NCBI GenBank assembly: GCA_003489345.1
Contig: DNIT01000190.1
Coordinates: 7,672-16,731, forward strand
Reading direction: 5' to 3'
DNA from: Pelotomaculum sp.
GTDB lineage: Bacteria; Bacillota; Desulfotomaculia; Desulfotomaculales; Pelotomaculaceae
Length of the DNA stretch: 9,060 nucleotides
The notes under the pieces: generated by a model
Seen by the model: only the letters and a program-made list of their open reading frames with translations
Databases searched by the model: none
What the model was told of the DNA's origin: nothing
Translations under genes and position numbers: made by a program
In this document: piece after piece, positions 6,091 to 9,060 of the stretch
Layout: each line of letters begins with the position of its first letter
How positions within the stretch are numbered: position 1 is the stretch's first letter

Positions 6091-7335
6091 TTAGTAAAGG
6101 CTCTTGGCTGCCTTAAGTTTGCGGTCTTTCATGTCATCTTCGCAGCCGTACCTGGTAGCATCTATGGCGTGGTTGTCCTTGTCCGGGTACTGGCTCTTAA
6201 TAATCCCGTTGCGGTCGGTTTCCAGTGCATAGTTAATAAACTCTTTGGCAGCCAGTGGGCAGGCTTCCGGGTCAATAGTGATTGCCTCTAGGTCCTGCAA
6301 CCACTTAATGCCAAACTCCACGGAACCAGGGCCTTTCTTGGCACCCTTGATTTTCATTCCCCATGACTTTAACTCGGCAATGCTTTTCGGTTCGGCGCTA
6401 TCGCCAATGGTCACAACATCGTTATATCTCTGCGCCTTTTCCCAGAGCTGCCGGTTGAATAGATTCAGGCCGCTAATCTCTTTGAAGAGGTAAAGCCGCC
6501 GGCGTTTCCGGTCATAGTGCATACGCTCAAAACAAAGCGGGTCAACAGCATAACCGAAGTCCAGGCCCTGGCGAATGCGGTCAAATACTGCAATTTCATC
6601 CTGGGTGATTGCCCGCAGCTCAACATTGGTAAATATCTCTAAACCGGTACCGACTTCTTCTCCCAGGTATTCATGCCGGTAAGCGGTCTCATTAACCTTT
6701 TGCAGGTGTTCAGCGTCGGCAAGGAACCTGTCGCCTAACCATTCCGGCGGTACGTCCAGATACGTTGAATGGTGTACCCTTCGGCCATGCTTGGGTATCT
6801 TTGCCTCTTGGTTTACCCAACTGCGCCCGCTTTTTGGCGGGTTAAACAAAAAAAACGAAACCCGCTTTTTATTTTCACCCCGGAACAGGGATTGAATAAT
6901 ATTGCGGATCTCGTCTATATTAGCAAACTGGTCGACTTCTTCAAACCAGGCGTATTTGATATATCCCTTACCTAGGTTAATTGATTTCATCTTCCTGGGA
7001 TTATCGGCAGCCTTGAAAACTATCTTTTGCCCGGTCGGCAGATATATAATCTGCATCGGTGACACTTGAAATTTAAAAAAGTGGGCTATGCCCATCGTGG
7101 CAGCAGTCCACTCAAATTGACCAAAGACGGTATCTCGCAGCTCGTTTTGGTACCGGCGAAATACAATGGCATTAGCATCGGGCTCGTTGATAATACCCAA
7201 CAGTATCTCAATGCTGATGAACGTTGATTTTGTGGAACCGCGGCCGCCTTTTATCCAGTATTCATCATAGAGGTCCACCTTGACCTCTTTATGCAACTCA
7301 TAGAAACTGGGAGCAATAAGCCGACTTAATCTCAT
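6091..7335 (-). CDS. terL: Terminase large subunit (packaging ATPase-nuclease, SPP1 gp2/PBSX type)
   Basis: This 414-residue motor protein powers DNA packaging and cuts the concatemer. The ATPase domain has a Walker A motif GGRGSTKST at 30-38 (Lys36) and a Walker B region YAWFEEVDQF at 128-137 with Glu132/133. 'FLFNPP' (162-167) fits the coupling motif. The nuclease domain has Asp259 (GLDFGYAVDP), Asp312 (TIGDSAEP), His389 and Asp392 (NHAIDATRYG), the metal-binding set expected for the SPP1 gp2-like RNase H fold. No catalytic residue appears missing, and the length matches the PBSX/SPP1 type. It starts at ATG 7335 inside the stop of the small subunit (ATGA), so the two subunits are probably translated together. 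The relationship to SPP1 suggests headful (pac) packaging, but this is not shown by the sequence. Confidence 0.96.
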   Translation of the reverse strand: MRLSRLIAPSFYELHKEVKVDLYDEYWIKGGRGSTKSTFISIEILLGIINEPDANAIVFRRYQNELRDTVFGQFEWTAATMGIAHFFKFQVSPMQIIYLPTGQKIVFKAADNPRKMKSINLGKGYIKYAWFEEVDQFANIDEIRNIIQSLFRGENKKRVSFFLFNPPKSGRSWVNQEAKIPKHGRRVHHSTYLDVPPEWLGDRFLADAEHLQKVNETAYRHEYLGEEVGTGLEIFTNVELRAITQDEIAVFDRIRQGLDFGYAVDPLCFERMHYDRKRRRLYLFKEISGLNLFNRQLWEKAQRYNDVVTIGDSAEPKSIAELKSWGMKIKGAKKGPGSVEFGIKWLQDLEAITIDPEACPLAAKEFINYALETDRNGIIKSQYPDKDNHAIDATRYGCEDDMKDRKLKAAKSLY

Positions 7336-7823
7336 TTGATATCATCGACTATCTGAATGCCGACCTCTCCGGAAAGGTTAATATTATCTTTCCACATACC
7401 CAAATGACGGCCAATCTGCTCTAAAGCTTTTAATTTGTCATAGGTTCTAACCTCCCGTTCCACAATATCACCATCCTCGGTCGGGATACGCTTAACCTTA
7501 ACGCTGGCAATAGCGGCCGTATCATCCCGGTTGGCATCTCCCTTTAGGGTTGCTGCATCCATATCAATTACATCAACCGGATTAAGAAAAGCGATCTTGG
7601 CCAGCTCCAACAGAACCCGGTCCTGGTTAATACCGGTTCGTCTTGACCTCTCGGCCAGGGCTTGATCTATGGCATTTTTAACGTTAAGTTTTGATAAGTT
7701 TTGACAACCCTGTTCTTTTGCAGTGCTTGGGCTGTAACCCGCCCTAATTGCGGCCTGAGTGGCGTTTAAGTCCACCAGGTACTCCTCTATAAATCTTTGC
7801 TGCTTTGGCGTTAATTTTGCCAC
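7332..7823 (-). CDS. terS: Terminase small subunit
   Basis: From GTG 7823 the product is 163 residues and starts MAKLTPKQQRFIEEYLVDLN. The next residues, 'ATQAAIRAGYSPSTAKEQGC', are the helix-turn-helix of the Terminase_2 family, which recognises the packaging start site on phage DNA. A later block, 'RTYDKLKALEQIGRHLGMWK', is also conserved in this family and lies in the oligomer-forming part. The frame extends to GTG 7832, but 7823 is preferred because GAGGTGG lies about 5 bases before it and the family commonly begins with M(A)KLTPKQ. It lies just after a terminator that ends the preceding gene, so transcription must come from readthrough or a promoter I cannot see. The 3' end overlaps the large subunit start by 4 bases. 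Confidence 0.92.
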   Translation of the reverse strand: MAKLTPKQQRFIEEYLVDLNATQAAIRAGYSPSTAKEQGCQNLSKLNVKNAIDQALAERSRRTGINQDRVLLELAKIAFLNPVDVIDMDAATLKGDANRDDTAAIASVKVKRIPTEDGDIVEREVRTYDKLKALEQIGRHLGMWKDNINLSGEVGIQIVDDIK

Positions 7824-7850
7824 CCTCACCACCTCACTTTAATTGGCATG

Positions 7851-7877
7851 AAAAAGCCAGGCGCTACAGCCTGGCTT
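7851..7877 (-). terminator. Intrinsic terminator between the 113-aa gene and the small terminase gene
   Basis: On the minus strand AAGCCAGGC pairs perfectly with GCCTGGCTT (9 bp) around a 6-base loop, and five T in total follow the GGC. It begins 14 bases after the stop of the 7891-8232 gene and ends about 28 bases before the terminase start. Its position gives the upstream gene its own transcript end. Confidence 0.78.
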
Positions 7878-7890
7878 ACTTATACTAGAG

Positions 7891-8232
7891 TTATTCACTT
7901 TCTTGTTTTCTGCTATCAAGCAGTTCTCTTAGCGATGGTCCTGCATCAACTTCCAGATTGAGCTTGGGATCAGATTCTTCCCATTCCCATAACCCTTTAA
8001 TAATGCCCAATAATTCTTCGAAGGAGTCCTTGCTTCTGGTTTCGGGTTTTTTAACTAAATCAATAAATCGTTTGGTAGCGTTATTAGTGGGATAGTTTTT
8101 TTCTAAATACATGGAACATAAAGCGGTCCACTGCCCATAATCCGACAACTTAATATGTTCTAGTTCATAGTCCCCTACTTCGAGGATATTTTTTAAGGCT
8201 TCTCCTTTTTCGGCTAATTGATGCGCATTCAT
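7891..8232 (-). CDS. Unrecognised 113-aa acidic helical protein, possible accessory gene
   Basis: I do not recognise this protein with certainty. It starts MNAHQLAEKGEALKNILEVG and has 'LSDYGQWTALCSMYLEKNYP', a 'KRFIDLVKKPE' stretch, then 'SFEELLGIIKGLWEWEE' and an acidic tail. The order of a KGEAL helix, a Tyr-x2-Trp helix ending in a short loop, a Phe-rich helix and a final LLGIIKGL helix recalls the N-terminal helical domain seen in some abortive-infection and nucleotide-binding-like proteins. This likeness is faint and only inferred. The start at ATG 8232 follows a very strong AAGGAGGTGA. A weak TATACT (8262-8267) upstream might be a -10 box. Its own ribosome binding site and its own terminator, at a site where phages often carry extra genes, suggest a moron-like insertion. 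Confidence 0.72.
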   Translation of the reverse strand: MNAHQLAEKGEALKNILEVGDYELEHIKLSDYGQWTALCSMYLEKNYPTNNATKRFIDLVKKPETRSKDSFEELLGIIKGLWEWEESDPKLNLEVDAGPSLRELLDSRKQESE

Positions 8233-8291
8233 TGTTTTTCCTCACCTCCTTTTTTACCAACAGTATACAGCAAAAAGGAAGCATTTACCTC

Positions 8292-8366
8292 TTATTTTCT
8301 CATTCTCTTATAAATCCTAATCACCGTGTCCTTAAACAACCTATATTCTATAACCAGCCTATCCAA
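8292..8366 (-). CDS. Possible 24-codon microgene
   Basis: A short frame starts at TTG 8366, 7 bases after GGGGG of an AGGGGGTGAG site, and ends in TAA. The product would be (M)DRLVIEYRLFKDTVIRIYK plus RMRK. It is basic at the C-terminus and would form an amphipathic helix, without a signal or membrane segment. It lies between a terminator (8381-8405) and the 113-aa gene. The good spacing of the ribosome binding site and the sensible amino-acid pattern favour a real gene; the TTG start and tiny size argue for caution. Confidence 0.38.
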   Translation of the reverse strand: MDRLVIEYRLFKDTVIRIYKRMRK

Positions 8367-8380
8367 ACGCTCACCCCCTA

Positions 8381-8405
8381 AAATAAAAATAACCCCGAAG
8401 GGTTA
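8381..8405 (-). terminator. Intrinsic terminator with UUCG loop downstream of the winged-helix gene and dyad array
   Basis: On the minus strand TAACCC pairs with GGGTTA around a TTCG tetraloop, followed by TTTTTATTTTA. It would end the transcript of the winged-helix gene after the repeat region. A separate perfect dyad GTCACG / CGTGAC (8412-8417 and 8425-8430) lies just before it. Confidence 0.7.
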
Positions 8406-8411
8406 CTTACC

Positions 8412-8430
8412 GTCACGTTGAAGGCGTGAC
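8412..8430. repeat. Inverted repeat GTCACG/CGTGAC
   Basis: Two perfect 6-base arms flank a 7-base spacer, next to the UUCG terminator. It may be a second hairpin in the same 3' end or a small protein site. Nothing in the sequence decides this. Confidence 0.4.
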
Positions 8431-8458
8431 TATGTTATTTACTAAATCTTAGTAGTAT

Positions 8459-8493
8459 CTATTCTTATATATAATAGATCTATTATTATATAG
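8459..8493. other. AT-rich palindromic tract beside the dyad array
   Basis: This tract is almost wholly A and T and contains the perfect 16-bp palindrome ATAATAGATCTATTAT (8471-8486). It abuts the first dyad repeat. Such a tract is what is expected of a duplex-unwinding element. On the minus strand it also offers TATAAT (8485-8490) four bases from the first dyad, so a promoter -10 box is an alternative reading. I see no good -35 box at 17 bases. Confidence 0.45.
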
Positions 8494-8494
8494 T

Positions 8495-8559
8495 GTGCCA
8501 AATTTGTCACTTTGGGCAAAGTGCCATATTTGCACTAAGCAAAGTGCCAGATTTGTCAC
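8495..8559. repeat. Three dyad-symmetric iteron-like repeats
   Basis: The copies are GTGCCAAATTTGTCAC (8495-8510), GTGCCATATTTGCAC (8521-8535, one base shorter) and GTGCCAGATTTGTCAC (8544-8559). Each is nearly its own reverse complement, the form of a site for a dimeric DNA-binding protein. Starts are 26 and 23 bases apart, close to two helical turns, so bound dimers would lie on roughly the same face. GCAAA precedes copies two and three. The array begins seven bases after the stop of the winged-helix gene and touches the AT-rich tract. It is probably an origin (iterons) or an operator, and the winged-helix protein is the natural candidate to bind it. Confidence 0.7.
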
Positions 8560-8566
8560 TATGCCC

Positions 8567-8896
8567 TCAAACTAAAAGACGAAATGCAGAGATGTGTTTC
8601 TCTGACTTTTTCCCGGTTACAGGGTCTTGCCAGTGAGTCAACCAGGTTTGAATTAGTCCTGATGATATTAACTCTTGTTTGACCCTGATTACCTTTCTCA
8701 AGCTCCAGTTACAATCCTGGGATAGATCCTCATTACTCCGGAAGAAAAAGTCCTCACCCTTACCGGTATACCGATGTTCCAGTTCTTTTAGCACAATAAA
8801 TAACCACTTACCGGCATCAGATAATTGTATGAACCGCTCATCCGAAAATAGAGAGCGTGGTATTTGTATGAAATGTCCTTGCTGATACTTGCTCAT
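8567..8896 (-). CDS. Stand-alone winged-helix DNA-binding protein, RepA_N/replication-initiator-like
   Basis: This 109-residue protein begins MSKYQQGHFIQIPRSLFSDE. 'F.QIPRSLFSDERFIQLSDAGKWLF' (9-33) resembles the opening of RepA_N initiators and phage replisome-organiser proteins. Residues 56-82 (EDLSQDCNWSLRKVIRVKQE onward) form the helix-turn-helix, with Asn63-Trp-Ser-Leu-Arg at the recognition helix. Residues 84-108 (TWLTHWQDP...HISAFRLL) form the beta wing. RepA_N initiators carry further C-terminal domains and are much longer; this one stops after the wing, yet ends cleanly, so it may be a complete regulator rather than a broken gene. It starts at ATG 8896 with GGAGG 9 bases upstream. 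The dyad array directly after its stop suggests either replication initiation or control of the late genes. Confidence 0.75.
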   Translation of the reverse strand: MSKYQQGHFIQIPRSLFSDERFIQLSDAGKWLFIVLKELEHRYTGKGEDFFFRSNEDLSQDCNWSLRKVIRVKQELISSGLIQTWLTHWQDPVTGKKSEKHISAFRLLV

Positions 8897-8933
8897 CTGT
8901 TGCCGCCTCCGTCCAGGTTTTGATTCAGAACTC

Positions 8934-8983
8934 GGCAGGGGTGGGACGGCACCCCCGCCTCAGACGATCTTGGCCGAGATCGT
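8934..8983. repeat. Two adjacent inverted repeats upstream of the winged-helix gene
   Basis: ACGATCT/AGATCGT (8964-8970 and 8977-8983, loop 6) and GGGGTG/CACCCC (8938-8943 and 8950-8955, loop 6, extended by GGC/GCC across one mismatch) lie back to back. Neither is followed by a T run on the minus strand, so they are not clear terminators. They lie in what would be the leader of the winged-helix gene, where an operator or leader structure would fit. I see no clear promoter between here and its start. Confidence 0.5.
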
Positions 8984-8988
8984 ATCTG

Positions 8989-9021
8989 AAAAAAATAAAG
9001 CACCTGCCGGTGGGCAAGTGC
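8989..9021 (-). terminator. Second of two tandem intrinsic terminators of an upstream transcript
   Basis: On the minus strand GCACTTGCC pairs with GGCAGGTGC (9 bp with one wobble) around a CACC loop, followed by TTTATTTTTTT. It ends a minus-strand transcript from a gene beyond the right edge of the window. Confidence 0.82.
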
Positions 9022-9033
9022 TTATTCCCAAAT

Positions 9034-9058
9034 AAAAAGCCGGCTCTCGTGAACCGGC
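9034..9058 (-). terminator. First of two tandem intrinsic terminators of an upstream transcript
   Basis: On the minus strand GCCGGTTC pairs with GAGCCGGC (8 bp with one wobble) around an ACGA loop, followed by TTTTTATTT. It lies only 12 bases before the second terminator, so termination here should be strong unless an antiterminator acts. Confidence 0.8.
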
Positions 9059-9060
9059 GT

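Noticed and set aside
8165..8284. 39-codon minus-strand frame starting MLPFCCILLVKK
   Set aside because: It overlaps the ribosome binding site and start of the 113-aa gene in another frame, and its ribosome site is too close to the ATG. The second half is composition-driven (Lys/Arg).
1..9060. CRISPR array, tRNA genes, insertion sequence or attachment site
   Set aside because: I saw no regularly spaced direct repeats beyond the three dyads, no tRNA-like cloverleaf, no transposase and no integrase in the window.

Overview
This window is the packaging and head-morphogenesis module of a tailed, siphovirus-like phage or prophage. Every gene I can support lies on the minus strand, so it reads from right (about 9060) to left (1). 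The host is most likely a low-to-mid GC Firmicute, probably an anaerobic Clostridia. That is an inference from AGGAGG-type ribosome binding sites, frequent GTG/TTG starts, UUCG and T-tract terminators, and the SPP1-like order of gene families.

Right end (about 8233-9060): two tandem intrinsic terminators close an upstream transcript that lies outside the window. Two further hairpins follow, then a small stand-alone winged-helix protein (8567-8896) resembling the N-terminal DNA-binding part of RepA_N/phage replication initiators. Immediately after its stop codon are three dyad-symmetric repeats of GTGCCAnATTTGtCAC and an AT-rich palindromic tract. This could be an origin or an operator array. 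A terminator and a possible 24-codon microgene lie beyond it. Next comes an unrecognised 113-aa protein with its own strong ribosome binding site and its own terminator (7854-7877), which looks like an inserted accessory gene.

Packaging and portal block (3305-7823): small terminase, large terminase, SPP1 gp6-type portal, a small four-cysteine protein, an SPP1 gp7/Mu gpF-type minor head protein and an unknown protein of about 79 aa. The genes overlap or nearly abut and end at an intrinsic terminator (3265-3290).

Capsid block (1-3076): after a gene-free stretch holding an unusual nested palindromic element (3165-3253) come a DUF4355-type scaffold, the major capsid protein, an acidic beta-rich (Ig-like?) protein that may decorate the head, a coiled-coil protein with a Rho_N/SAP-like C-terminus, a gp6/gp15-type head-tail connector and the start of a head-closure (head-tail joining) protein that runs off the left edge.

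Together the genes give a full path. The terminase cuts and pumps DNA through the portal into a shell built from scaffold and capsid protein, and the connector and closure proteins then seal the vertex for tail joining. No prohead protease gene is seen between portal and capsid, which fits a system with a separately encoded scaffold. The standard morphogenesis genes are ordinary. The less explained items are the dyad array beside the solitary winged-helix gene, the nested palindrome before the scaffold, the four-cysteine protein and the accessory gene before the terminase.
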